This document shows positions 16,696-25,684 of a DNA stretch of 64,000 nt, in pieces. Position numbers and translations under genes: made by a program. Source of the DNA: Ectothiorhodospira haloalkaliphila ATCC 51935. Lineage in GTDB: Bacteria > Pseudomonadota > Gammaproteobacteria > Ectothiorhodospirales > Ectothiorhodospiraceae. Each line of letters starts with the position of its first letter. The stretch's first letter is position 1. The notes under the pieces are model-generated. The model saw nothing but the letters and a program-made list of their open reading frames with translations. It searched no databases and had not been told where the DNA came from. The stretch lies in the NCBI RefSeq assembly GCF_000633935.1, contig NZ_KK214997.1:1-64000 (forward strand). Direction: 5' to 3'.

Positions 16696-16766
16696 TTGAT
16701 CGTATGTAACGCTTGCACGTAAGCTGCATGATGGAACATTCAGGACACTCTGGATATGGCCATACC

Positions 16767-19700
16767 TTAATCCGATCTGCCTGTGACACCCAAGGGCGTC
16801 ACCCGCCAATGCAGTCGATCCAGCGCAACGCACGTCATCGCCCAAGCAAATCCGTACTTCCAACGCGTGGCTGGCTGAAGACGTGGAGAGAACAACACGG
16901 CCCCTCGTTCTGGGAATTGCTGCCCCCGATTCAGTTCCAGCGTACCCCCTGCGCGGATCATCGCGCCCTCCGGCATTCGTTTTCTCCAATACGCCAGTTG
17001 TGTGTCCTTGGCCATTCGCGGAGTCGAAAGGTGAAGCAACTCAACGTCATCCTGTAGCTCTGTCGCAGAGAAAAGCCTCCACCACAGATTAAAAAGAGGT
17101 ATACGGTCGCAGACCAGCATCATTGGATGATCTGCCAGTTTTCCACTGATATATCCGGCTGCAAGCTTGGCAAGTTGCTCGGATCTTAGCAGACGCGGAT
17201 CACTGAGCAGAAGATGTACGAGTCGACGCGCCAAGTTGCGATCTTGCTGTGTCCGCGGAGGTTCCAGCAAAGGGGCCCCGGCACCCCGGGTTGACATTCG
17301 AAAGTGCTCGGGGAGATCTGCCAGCCAAGCCCGCGCAGCATCCAGCTTTCTAGGTGGATAAGGATACACGAAGCCTTCGTCCTGCCCTACTCCATCCACA
17401 CGATGGTTGAGTGCCTCAGTACGGAGTAGCAATTCCTCGTATGCATCCTCAGGAGTACGAAGCAACTTTTGATTCATCGGCTCCGGCCAGGTCAGGCGCT
17501 TGTGGTTGGGTAATGCCGCGTCCCCCAGCGCATCGAGTTGATCGCATACCGATTGTGATTCCATTTCCCGCGCTACGTCGTACACGGTTGAGGGACGTAC
17601 GCCCGCAAGGGCGGCCACCTCTTCAACCCGTAGATCCGGGATTGCGGCCCGAACAGCACGTCCCAGAAGAAGATCGGCGCAGTGTATGTAATGGTTCATG
17701 GTGATGTCGGTTGTGGAGTGGCCAAGGAGCATGCTGATCAGTCTGAGACTGCGTCGCTGTAACTTAGCCTTGCCTAGCAATTGCTCTCGCGTATGGCATG
17801 CTGATTCCAGGCCCAATAGTCGACCGAACCACCCCTGAAAATCGACGTCCCGATCCTGGTTCTCGTAGTACCACAAGCCCATCAACATCCTCTGGGCAAA
17901 GGAATGCCGGAAATGATGAAAACGCAGTGTTCGATCACCACTCATTCTGACCAAGGCCTGCGTCACTGCGTCCAGATCCAGGTCGAACTGTCGCAACTTA
18001 CGCTCGCGGGCACTCTGTAGTTCCGAGGAGAATAGAAGTTTTTCGGATGGCTTCACTCCAGCTTCAACCGCTCTTTCCTTTTGACGTTCAATCCAACCAA
18101 TGAGTAGTTCGAGGTAGTGCTTGGGAACCAGAAATCGAATGGGCAGTACACGGTTGGCATTATCTGTTTTGAGCGATCTCAGCTTGTTGGGGTTGACCAC
18201 CAGTGTATACTCAGGCGGGCCATCAAAGTCCCCCACGCATAAGCCTACGGCTTCACTTCTTCGAAGCCCCGAAAAGTACCCCAAAACCGCGATCAAGATA
18301 CGGATTGTGCCCTTTTCCGGATCATCCACGTGTGTGTGGCGAAGATAACGACAAATCCAGTCAAACGTATCTGGATCAACAAAGTTGGCATCGACTGAGT
18401 GAGGTTGACGGAACATTTGACTGAACATGCCCGACTCATCAAGCGGGGGAACCCCATGCTTTTCGACAAGAAACTCATGAAACGACCGAAGGCCCTTCAC
18501 AATACGTTTTCGCCGTGCCCCTGTTTCTGCTTCATCCAGGACATTGGTATAGATTGCAATAAAATCGTCCTCTGCCTGGATCTCGGTGAAATCTGACCAC
18601 CCCATTTGGCCCACCAGACCAGGGGCAATCGCATATAGGTTGGCACGCAGTTCACGACAATGATCACTTTTTTGCCTGTTTAGCACATAAAGCACCCAAC
18701 CGGACAAGCGAAATACACTCGCTGGGATGTAACGGTTTTCGCCATCCAGGAATCGCTTTGCACCCTCCACCCAGTTGCTGACCCTTGCAATCGATGCCTC
18801 CCTTGACGCATCGTTGATCGCATCGAGCAGTGAAACCAGCGCATGATGCAGAATATTTGGAAACCCATTCCCCTCCGTGTCGCTTTCATCCAGCTCGGAG
18901 TCCGGCGACAGGGCGACCGGGATTTCGGTCTCTTCCCATACCTCCATATTCGCTACATGTTTGGGGGGGTTGAACAGACGATCCAACGTCCTCACCGGCA
19001 GTGAGGCCGAGGCGTAATACCCCTTCGCGAACCCAACGAGATGTGCTGGCACATAAATTGATAGGCGTGTTGTCGCCAGGCTTTTGAGCTCAGCCCAGTT
19101 TTTCGGCATCCGGTTAGCAAATCCCTGGGCATCAGCGTAGGCTATGATATTTCTGTAAAGCGAACGGGTATTCCGGACTTTGAATGGTGATTTTACTGCC
19201 TGCGGGTCCACCAGCAGCCTTCGTTGCCGAAGCAGCAGATGACGAGAGATGGGATCGAGAAAGTAGCGTCGAAAGGTGGCTGGACCTTGATCTGGGTGAT
19301 GAACCGATATATCCAACCAGTAGCCATGCGCAGGCGAATCGAACATTGCCTGGGGCACAGCCAGAAGGGATTTGGAGTCGAACACTCCTGAAAAACTGAT
19401 CAGAGAGAACAACAGCCGACCCCAGCTCAAGGCCTGGCAATGGTCACATTGCTCCAAGCGCTGGACATCCGTAATCGACTCCATGAAGGCGTCGAAAACT
19501 GGCTCTCCGGCAACGAAGGCTTCGAACTTCTGACTTGAAAAGAGCAAGCCGGTGGGGGTGGGCAGTGGTGCCGGGATGCGAGTGACGGGAATATTCCACC
19601 GTCGAAGTCGGTTTCCGGCATCAAGCACCTCCAGAGCTCGCCAGCGAGTTATGAAATTTTTGTACGCCGGGGCCCGAGTGCCGACCTCTGTGATGACGGC

Positions 19701-19982
19701 ACCGAATTCAAAGGGCACCTCTGGGGGGTCTTTCTCTTCAGCAGTTCCGCCGCCCTGGGCAAGCAGCGGGAAACTTCTGTGCAACGCCTTCAGTACCGGC
19801 AAATACTCTGCCGGGGGGGACCAGGACTCAACAGGTTGAAACTGGGGTATGACTGGATCCAGCAGATTCACGTAAGGGGCCCAGAGCTGTCGCCAACGCG
19901 CCCACAAGCGCGCAACATCCACGTCACCTGGCAGGTCAGATGGCCGATTGCCTGCCTCGGGATTATCAGGCTCATCGGTCAT
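16767..19982 (-). CDS. Very large tyrosine recombinase (1071 residues)
   Basis: The catalytic core of a tyrosine recombinase lies at about residues 540-770: GYFSGLRRSEAVG (first catalytic Arg near 573), RFHHFRHSFAQRM (HxxR near 689-692), LLGHSTTDITMNHYIH (His near 755, candidate nucleophile Tyr near 763). The ~530-residue N-terminal part and ~300-residue C-terminal part have no family that I recognise, though VEEVAALAGVRPSTVYDVAREM just after the core looks like a helix-turn-helix. Ordinary integrases have about 300-450 residues. ATG 19982 overlaps the preceding gene by ATGA. It is the last gene of the module, and its 3' end is convergent with the SapC gene 71 bases away. Confidence 0.82.
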   Translation of the reverse strand: MTDEPDNPEAGNRPSDLPGDVDVARLWARWRQLWAPYVNLLDPVIPQFQPVESWSPPAEYLPVLKALHRSFPLLAQGGGTAEEKDPPEVPFEFGAVITEVGTRAPAYKNFITRWRALEVLDAGNRLRRWNIPVTRIPAPLPTPTGLLFSSQKFEAFVAGEPVFDAFMESITDVQRLEQCDHCQALSWGRLLFSLISFSGVFDSKSLLAVPQAMFDSPAHGYWLDISVHHPDQGPATFRRYFLDPISRHLLLRQRRLLVDPQAVKSPFKVRNTRSLYRNIIAYADAQGFANRMPKNWAELKSLATTRLSIYVPAHLVGFAKGYYASASLPVRTLDRLFNPPKHVANMEVWEETEIPVALSPDSELDESDTEGNGFPNILHHALVSLLDAINDASREASIARVSNWVEGAKRFLDGENRYIPASVFRLSGWVLYVLNRQKSDHCRELRANLYAIAPGLVGQMGWSDFTEIQAEDDFIAIYTNVLDEAETGARRKRIVKGLRSFHEFLVEKHGVPPLDESGMFSQMFRQPHSVDANFVDPDTFDWICRYLRHTHVDDPEKGTIRILIAVLGYFSGLRRSEAVGLCVGDFDGPPEYTLVVNPNKLRSLKTDNANRVLPIRFLVPKHYLELLIGWIERQKERAVEAGVKPSEKLLFSSELQSARERKLRQFDLDLDAVTQALVRMSGDRTLRFHHFRHSFAQRMLMGLWYYENQDRDVDFQGWFGRLLGLESACHTREQLLGKAKLQRRSLRLISMLLGHSTTDITMNHYIHCADLLLGRAVRAAIPDLRVEEVAALAGVRPSTVYDVAREMESQSVCDQLDALGDAALPNHKRLTWPEPMNQKLLRTPEDAYEELLLRTEALNHRVDGVGQDEGFVYPYPPRKLDAARAWLADLPEHFRMSTRGAGAPLLEPPRTQQDRNLARRLVHLLLSDPRLLRSEQLAKLAAGYISGKLADHPMMLVCDRIPLFNLWWRLFSATELQDDVELLHLSTPRMAKDTQLAYWRKRMPEGAMIRAGGTLELNRGQQFPERGAVLFSPRLQPATRWKYGFAWAMTCVALDRLHWRVTPLGVTGRSD

Positions 19983-22663
19983 GGCAGTCTTCCATCAAAC
20001 CCCAACTGCTCCATCAGGGCATCGAGCGCGGGACGCACCTCGTTTCGAAACTGCACGGGGTCAAACGCTGAATGGGGTGTCCAAGGCTCTTCTCCGTAGG
20101 ACCAATGTCCCATCTGCGCGTTGATGGCGGTGGCCGCCACGCCCTGGTGAGTCAGGTAGGTGCGAAGAAAGTGGCGACCTGCATTCGCCACGGGCCAGGC
20201 ATCCGGCTCTATCGCATCGCAGTGTTTCTTCAACGTGGCGCCGGTGAATTCCTCGGGATGCCACCTCCCCCGCTCTTGCCAAGCAAGGAAAAAGAGTGTT
20301 CGCCGAAGGTCGAGATGAAAACCGGCCGATCCGTAACGACTTCGATCCCGGTTCTTTGTCGCTGGAACCTTGAGCAGCAAGGGAAAGCTAACGGGAAATT
20401 GCAGGAACAGTTGACTCAAATGTCGACGATAAGCCTTAACCAGCGTCACGAGCGCTTCAGGCAAAACCACAAGCCTGGTATGCCGACCGTCCCACTGATC
20501 CTTTTCGGCGAGAAGCATGGTCTGTGACGCCTCATGGACTGCGGTCAGGTCGGTAACGGGCGTGCGAACAGAGCGGAACCCGGTGCCCAGAGCCAGTGCC
20601 AAGCCGACGTAAAGCGTTCGCCAGTTGTGTTGCTCACATAATCTGCTCATGTCCCTGCGGTGATATGGGCTGCCCACCTGCGGAGCCTTCGCGCGTACTC
20701 GCTCCATAAAGGCTTTGAGATGCTCAACTCGGGGCGCACGGTCATTACCTACCCAGCTCTCATCGATCGTCACACAACTTGCCTTGCTGGCAAACAGTGC
20801 ATGCGTGTTTGAATCCCGACTCGGAAGATCTAACCGCTCTGCCAATCCCCCTAATTCATTGGCATAGTACCCCGCCAACTCAGCACGCTGGAAAGCGGTA
20901 TAATATGCATGTGTCTGTGCCATGGGATCAGGTCTATCGAAAAGCAGACGATTCTCCAGATGCGCCCCTTCTTCTAATCCCGCAAACCAGGATGGTAGGA
21001 CATCGCCCATGTTATCAATTTTCTGCCACCGCCGCTCCAATCCTGCAAGAGCCATCCTTTCAGCAATCTTCTCGTCCCATTTCCTCAGATAAGCTGCTGG
21101 CCTCCAACTTTTTGATCGGAATGGTTGGATACGGGCCCGAGGGTTTATCGAAAATTCAATCAGCTCTTGGACGAACTCATTCTTCAAATGATCTGAAACG
21201 CCCCAGACATCTGGAAATACTACGCGAGGTGACATCTCAACTGCCTGTTTCCCCGACATCTCCTGGCCCATGGGTGCACGTATGGGAGCATAAAAAAGAG
21301 ATCGAATCCACATGTCGTGATCGGGATTAAAAGCCAGGTGTCGGACTTTCTCATGGCGGGTGAGTGAACGTAAAACAACCATCGAACAAACCGATTGATA
21401 AGCAGTGCCTGTGACCAAGGAGACGGCACCCAGCAAGGCCGTCAATCTGAAACTTCGGTCGGACTCATGAAATAGCTCTTCCAGGACGGACATAATGAGT
21501 CGTATCTCACTGAGACGAATCCTGCGCCGCTCTACTGACAGGCGCTGCGCATGCATGGCTACATGGCGGGCTTTTGCACGAGCATTGGCAAAAATCGTGC
21601 TCAGCGGTGGAAGAGGTTCAGATTCCGACGAGATATCCCTATCTTCTTCTCCCAACAGATACCCAATATCCAGTTCCACATTTGACAAGTCATCATACTC
21701 ATCCGGGTCCAGACCTGCTTCTTTCAGTTCAGTTTGAATTTTTTCATCGGGACGATTCAATTTGATTTGTCCCATACGACCACCCCAGGATACCTCGGTG
21801 GCACCATATTCTGACAATACTTGGTAATAGGAATGATCAGGATAGATGTAGTGCTGGATGCGACGGGGGCCGCGTTTACCCTTATTTTTATTTAGCTTCT
21901 TCCCACCCTCAAATTCTGGAGGCCTCATCAGGCCATGGGCGAAAGCAATATTGTTCTTGAATTCTGGAATACCATGTCGCTGTCCAAGCACATCACTCGA
22001 TTGCATACTTCCCATGCGTCGAGGGTCATGATCAGCGGGATTCAGCCATTCTGTGAGCTCATCAAGCGCCCCGATGAGGTATTCGGGTTTACTGATATCC
22101 CCCGCCAAATAATCAAAGACCCAGTCATAACGTGCCTCATGCCAGCAACGAATCCTTCGCGCCGAGTCCTTCCACCCTGGTTTTCTGTCTTTGGAAATGT
22201 GCACCTCATTACGCCGCAGCAGGATGTGGGCCACAACCATGTGGGCCTGGAGCCATTTGTAAATCCCGGGTATGTGCGAGCTATGTGGATCCAGTTGATG
22301 CCTCCACCAGAGGGCGCACCACACTGGATAGGTTCCGTTGTAGCCATGCAGCGGTGATTTGAACGCGCCCGAGGATTCACGGATTCGCGTAAGGGCGGGT
22401 AATTGCCGCAGTTCGGATTCAAGGGGGATACAGCCTACTGCTTCAGCCCAGGCGATCAGGTGAGAGAAATCCTCATCCGCCTGGTTCGCCAGGCATTCGA
22501 TATTCTCTTTGAGTTCGAGCACATTTTCGGCGATGGGGAATAAGCCGCGTGCATCGGGAGGAATGGGGAATTCCTGCTCGAGGTGACTCCACAACTCCCG
22601 ACTGCCAGCGGGCATCTCATCGAGTATGGCGTCAAGGGGCGGTGCTTCTGTGCGTGGCGCCAT
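19979..22663 (-). CDS. Large tyrosine-recombinase-like protein (894 residues)
   Basis: A recombinase-like core lies at the C-terminal end: LALALGTGFRSVRTPVTDL (Arg near 696), NAGRHFLRTYLTHQG (RHxxR near 833) and INAQMGHWSYGEEPW (GHW near 855). No tyrosine stands at the usual nucleophile distance after GHW; the sequence there is TPHSAFDPVQF, so the protein may be a catalytically altered partner. The N-terminal ~600 residues match nothing I know and contain two basic K/R-rich stretches. It sits four bases after the ParB-like gene and overlaps the 1071-residue recombinase gene, so the three are one operon. Confidence 0.7.
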   Translation of the reverse strand: MAPRTEAPPLDAILDEMPAGSRELWSHLEQEFPIPPDARGLFPIAENVLELKENIECLANQADEDFSHLIAWAEAVGCIPLESELRQLPALTRIRESSGAFKSPLHGYNGTYPVWCALWWRHQLDPHSSHIPGIYKWLQAHMVVAHILLRRNEVHISKDRKPGWKDSARRIRCWHEARYDWVFDYLAGDISKPEYLIGALDELTEWLNPADHDPRRMGSMQSSDVLGQRHGIPEFKNNIAFAHGLMRPPEFEGGKKLNKNKGKRGPRRIQHYIYPDHSYYQVLSEYGATEVSWGGRMGQIKLNRPDEKIQTELKEAGLDPDEYDDLSNVELDIGYLLGEEDRDISSESEPLPPLSTIFANARAKARHVAMHAQRLSVERRRIRLSEIRLIMSVLEELFHESDRSFRLTALLGAVSLVTGTAYQSVCSMVVLRSLTRHEKVRHLAFNPDHDMWIRSLFYAPIRAPMGQEMSGKQAVEMSPRVVFPDVWGVSDHLKNEFVQELIEFSINPRARIQPFRSKSWRPAAYLRKWDEKIAERMALAGLERRWQKIDNMGDVLPSWFAGLEEGAHLENRLLFDRPDPMAQTHAYYTAFQRAELAGYYANELGGLAERLDLPSRDSNTHALFASKASCVTIDESWVGNDRAPRVEHLKAFMERVRAKAPQVGSPYHRRDMSRLCEQHNWRTLYVGLALALGTGFRSVRTPVTDLTAVHEASQTMLLAEKDQWDGRHTRLVVLPEALVTLVKAYRRHLSQLFLQFPVSFPLLLKVPATKNRDRSRYGSAGFHLDLRRTLFFLAWQERGRWHPEEFTGATLKKHCDAIEPDAWPVANAGRHFLRTYLTHQGVAATAINAQMGHWSYGEEPWTPHSAFDPVQFRNEVRPALDALMEQLGFDGRLP

Positions 22664-22667
22664 GCCG

Positions 22668-23195
22668 CTACTCCTGGCGGCGGGTTCGGTGCTTGTTCTT
22701 CATGCGGTCCATCTTGCTGTGGGAGATACCAAGGAAGTCAGCGAGTTCGAAAAGGCTGGGTGACTTCGGGAACCCCATCTGTTGGGCGAGGCCACCATCC
22801 AGCATTCCAGCTTCTCGAGCATCCAGCCAGCGCAGGATGGAAAGATCCTCAGACCCGGAGCCTAGCAGAACCGGGCTGAGCAGATCATCCAGGTAAGCCA
22901 GCGAGTCTACGTCGTACCCGGAATCCAGGGAGACGGCAGGAACAAGGATACCAGGGCTCAGCACTGCTCGGGCCAACTGCAATGAACGGTGGCCTGCCCG
23001 AATAATGTATTGGCCCTCATCCGCTGGAGTGACACAGATCGGGTGAGCCAACAGCAAATGACGTACGGCTTCCGGGGTAAATCGAGTGGCGGCAGCAAGA
23101 CAGGAATCGCCAGGAATCCAGCGTCTGACCTCAGCTTCTGAGTTCGCTATCTGGATGGAGTCGAGGGGGATATCAAGGTAGCGCGGCTTGGCCAA
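22668..23195 (-). CDS. ParB/Srx-like protein, first gene of recombinase module
   Basis: The 175-residue protein begins YLDIPLDSIQIAN, followed by a GQYIIRAGHRSLQLARAVL stretch and IPAVSLD-like strand; this is the order seen in the ParB/sulfiredoxin-like nuclease fold, where a G-x-R/H-R-x2-A motif binds nucleotide. The C-terminal FELADFLGISHSKMDRMK looks like a helix-turn-helix. So it may bind DNA and regulate or assist the two recombinases. The start is TTG 23195 with AGGATCC upstream. The assignment rests on motifs only. Confidence 0.5.
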   Translation of the reverse strand: MAKPRYLDIPLDSIQIANSEAEVRRWIPGDSCLAAATRFTPEAVRHLLLAHPICVTPADEGQYIIRAGHRSLQLARAVLSPGILVPAVSLDSGYDVDSLAYLDDLLSPVLLGSGSEDLSILRWLDAREAGMLDGGLAQQMGFPKSPSLFELADFLGISHSKMDRMKNKHRTRRQE

Positions 23196-23217
23196 TTGCG
23201 GATCCTGATGTCGCCAG

Positions 23218-23399
23218 GGTAGTGCTCAGCACTATACCGCAATTTAAGGAATTCTGCGTTGGGCAATCCGAGCCCATGAATTACGCGTTTTGCTGACTAA
23301 GGATGACCTTAAATGCTTTTAAATGATCTTAAGGTCTTGTAATGATTGGTTTTTTCTTTGGCCGGCCCGGCGCTTACCAACCATGTCAAGGTAGTGCTC
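23218..23399 (+). repeat. 10-bp direct repeat GGTAGTGCTC at both ends of the gap beside the module
   Basis: GGTAGTGCTC occurs at 23218-23227, just upstream of the ParB-like gene, and at 23390-23399, exactly where the BCCT coding sequence breaks off. Such a repeat could be the core of a recombination site or a footprint of insertion. Ten bases is short, so chance cannot be excluded. The gap itself holds no gene. Confidence 0.4.
23305..23336 (-). promoter_or_regulatory. Inverted repeat upstream of the recombinase module
   Basis: GACCTTAA (23305-23312) and TTAAGGTC (23329-23336) form a perfect 8-base inverted repeat with a 16-base A/T-rich spacer that contains further TTTAAA-type halves. It lies about 110 bases upstream of the ParB-like gene and between the two GGTAGTGCTC copies. 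It may be an operator or a recombinase binding site. Confidence 0.45.
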
Positions 23400-24519
23400 G
23401 CAGCGCGCTGCCGCCGAAGATGGCCATCCACGCGAACACGAACAACGAGGGCAGCGCCAGCACCCCGAAAATGAACTCGCGGATGGTGCGTCCGCGAGAG
23501 ATGCGGGCGATGAAGATGCCCACAAAGGGCGACCAGGCGATCCACCATGCCCAGTAGAACATGGTCCAGTCCTTCTGCCACTGGGAGCCGCCGATGGCGT
23601 CGGCATACAGGGACATTTCAACCAATTGCTGCAGATAGGCACCGGTGGAGTCCAGAAGGAAACGCAGGATGAACAGGGTGGGACCAGCAAACAGCACGAA
23701 CAACATGAAGACGACTGCCAACCCCAGGTTGAACACGCTCACCCACTTGAGACCCCGATCCAGCCCCGACAACACCGAGAATACGGCCACCAGGGTGATG
23801 CCGGTAATGATCCCCACCTGATACCAGTGGGACACGGGCATGTCGAAAAGCACATTGAGCCCGGTATTGAGTTGCATGGCACCGAAACCCAGCGATGTGG
23901 CCAGACCAAACAGGGTGCCGAATACCGCCAGAATATCGATCACATGACCGATCGGCCCATAGATACGGTCGCCCAGCAGCGGGTAGAAGATCGAACGAAT
24001 CGTCAGTGGCAGACGGTGGCGGAAGCTGAAGTACGCCACCGACAGCCCCAGCACCACATACACAGCCCAGGCGTGAAGCCCCCAGTGGAAGAAGGTGTAG
24101 ACCATGGCCTGGCGCGCGGCCTCCATGGTTTCGCCCTCCCCCGTGGGCGGGTGCTGATAGTGCAGGATGGGTTCGGCAACACTCCAGAAGACCAGCCCGA
24201 TGCCCATGCCGGCCGAGAAAAGCATGGCGAACCAGGCCCCGTAGCCGAACTCCGGACGATCATCCGGCTGACCCAGGCGGATGGACCCGTAGCGGCTGAA
24301 ACCAAGCCAGATCAGGAACACCAGAAACACGGTCACCGCCAGCAGATAACCCCAGCCCAGATACTCGGTGATGAAGCCCTGGATCCCCTCGAACACCTGG
24401 CTGGCGGTGGCGGGAAAACTCACTCCGAAGCCGACGAACGCCAGCACCATGATCGCCGAGGCGATGAAAACCGTGGGATTGACAGTGGCGAAGAATGCTC
24501 CTGGGCGATACGGTCTCAT
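23386..24519 (-). pseudogene. BCCT-family betaine/choline/carnitine transporter, 3' truncated
   Basis: The frame encodes 377 residues of a BCCT transporter with about ten hydrophobic segments. It has the signature GMGIGLVFWSVAEPILHY and WAWWIAWSPFVGIFIARISRG, followed by RTIREFIFGVLALP. Family members have 500-700 residues and end with two more helices and a cytoplasmic tail; here the frame stops right after IFGGSALRALP, at the border of the recombinase module. BCCT carriers import glycine betaine as an osmoprotectant. Start ATG 24519 overlaps the PEBP gene stop by ATGA. Loss of the last helices probably abolishes transport. Confidence 0.85.
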
Positions 24520-24974
24520 GATCCGTGATCCGGCGTTGGCATGCACAGCGCGCCCGTAAGACGGGCTTCGGCCAGCACGTGCCCCGATGCGGCGTGTTCG
24601 AATTGCGAACGGGTGGCACCTGCCTGCAGGTCAAGCTCGGCGTCCAGCGCCAGCAGGCGGAAACGATAATGATGACAACCCTCCGGCGGTACCGGCCCCA
24701 GATAGCCGACCTTGCCGAACGCATCCATGCCGGTCCTTGCCTGGCTGGGCAGATTCAGCGAGTCCACGCGTTGGGTCGTCGGGGGTAAATTCCACACCAG
24801 CCAGTGGGTCACCTCCCCCAGCGGCGAATCCAGGTCCTCCAGGAGCAGCGCCAGACTGTGGGCATCTCCCGGCACATCATGGATCTCCAGCGGAGGGAGT
24901 TCGTTGGCGTGGCGGGCCGAGACATCCACAGGCATGGCACCACCATCCGGGAACGAAGGACTTGTCAGCTTCAT
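24516..24974 (-). CDS. YbhB/YbcL-type PEBP-family protein
   Basis: The 152-residue protein belongs to the phosphatidylethanolamine-binding-like YbhB/YbcL family (Raf kinase inhibitor-like). Visible are LTSPSFPDGG, ALLLEDLDSPLGEVTHWLVWNLPP, the GYLGPVPPEGCHHYRFRLLALD core, and SGHVLAEARLTG near the end. Its ligand in bacteria is not known. ATG 24974 is chosen; an in-frame TTG lies 15 bases upstream. It is coupled to the BCCT gene by a 4-base overlap. Confidence 0.9.
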   Translation of the reverse strand: MKLTSPSFPDGGAMPVDVSARHANELPPLEIHDVPGDAHSLALLLEDLDSPLGEVTHWLVWNLPPTTQRVDSLNLPSQARTGMDAFGKVGYLGPVPPEGCHHYRFRLLALDAELDLQAGATRSQFEHAASGHVLAEARLTGALCMPTPDHGS

Positions 24975-25039
24975 GACTGTTCCGCTCAAGCTGCCCTCTC
25001 AGCCTCGCATCCTCCCCATTCGAGGCTGCCGGGTCAACT

Positions 25040-25684
25040 TCAAGAGCCTTTTTCCAGACGATGGCCGGGCGCCAATTGCTCCACCACCCAATCCACCACC
25101 TCACGACTCAAGACCTCCATGGCCTGGTTCATCGCCTCCACCACCGCCTCGATCTCCTCACCCTCGCTGGGCTGGCGGACCTGAAAACGTCGGCTGGCAA
25201 TGATATTGCGGCTGGCATCCTCCATCAGCTGTACATCCAGTCGAACAAAGGCTTCGGGGGGGCCATCAGCGCCTTGAGACGGGTATTCACTACGCAGGGC
25301 ACCGAGCTGACTCACCAGAGAGACCTGGCTGCGTGCAGAGCTGGAATCGCTGATCACCGAGGCCACTCGGCCATCCTGGCGCAGTGCCTCCACCATGTAG
25401 GCTGCCACCAGCGGGGGCGTGCGATCCGCCCAACGAGCCCCCCCATAGAAGCTGATTTCCTTGCCGCTGGGCGCCACCAGGATGCGGGACGTGGTCAACG
25501 GGAAGGGGGCCTCGGGTTTCTCCACCCTGAGCACCTTGTCGTGCAGGACTTCGTAAGCCGTCTCCTGCTCGGGTGGCGACAGCAGAAACACCCGTTGCGG
25601 TGTCTGTTCGGGCAGCAGGGTGCAGCCCGCCAACCCCAAAAGCCAAAGGGCCGGCACGAGCACGATGAAGAGACGGGATATCAC
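25040..25684 (-). CDS. ABC transport auxiliary lipoprotein (PqiC/DUF330-like)
   Basis: The 214-residue protein has a lipoprotein signal with lipobox LAGC (Cys21) and the auxiliary-lipoprotein fold: RVFLLSPPE at the start, RILVAPSGKEISFYGGARWADRTPPLVA in the middle, and a conserved C-terminal helix with VEAMNQAMEVLSREVVDW. It is the last gene of the Mla/MCE-type operon, overlapping the MCE gene by 4 bases. In related systems the lipoprotein sits at the outer membrane and links the MCE ring to it. Confidence 0.88.
   Translation of the reverse strand: MISRLFIVLVPALWLLGLAGCTLLPEQTPQRVFLLSPPEQETAYEVLHDKVLRVEKPEAPFPLTTSRILVAPSGKEISFYGGARWADRTPPLVAAYMVEALRQDGRVASVISDSSSARSQVSLVSQLGALRSEYPSQGADGPPEAFVRLDVQLMEDASRNIIASRRFQVRQPSEGEEIEAVVEAMNQAMEVLSREVVDWVVEQLAPGHRLEKGS

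Noticed and set aside
16767-23195. Naming the module gamma-mobile-trio (GmtX/Y/Z)
   Set aside because: The general idea fits, but I cannot match sizes or domains of the three proteins with certainty from memory, so no symbols are given.
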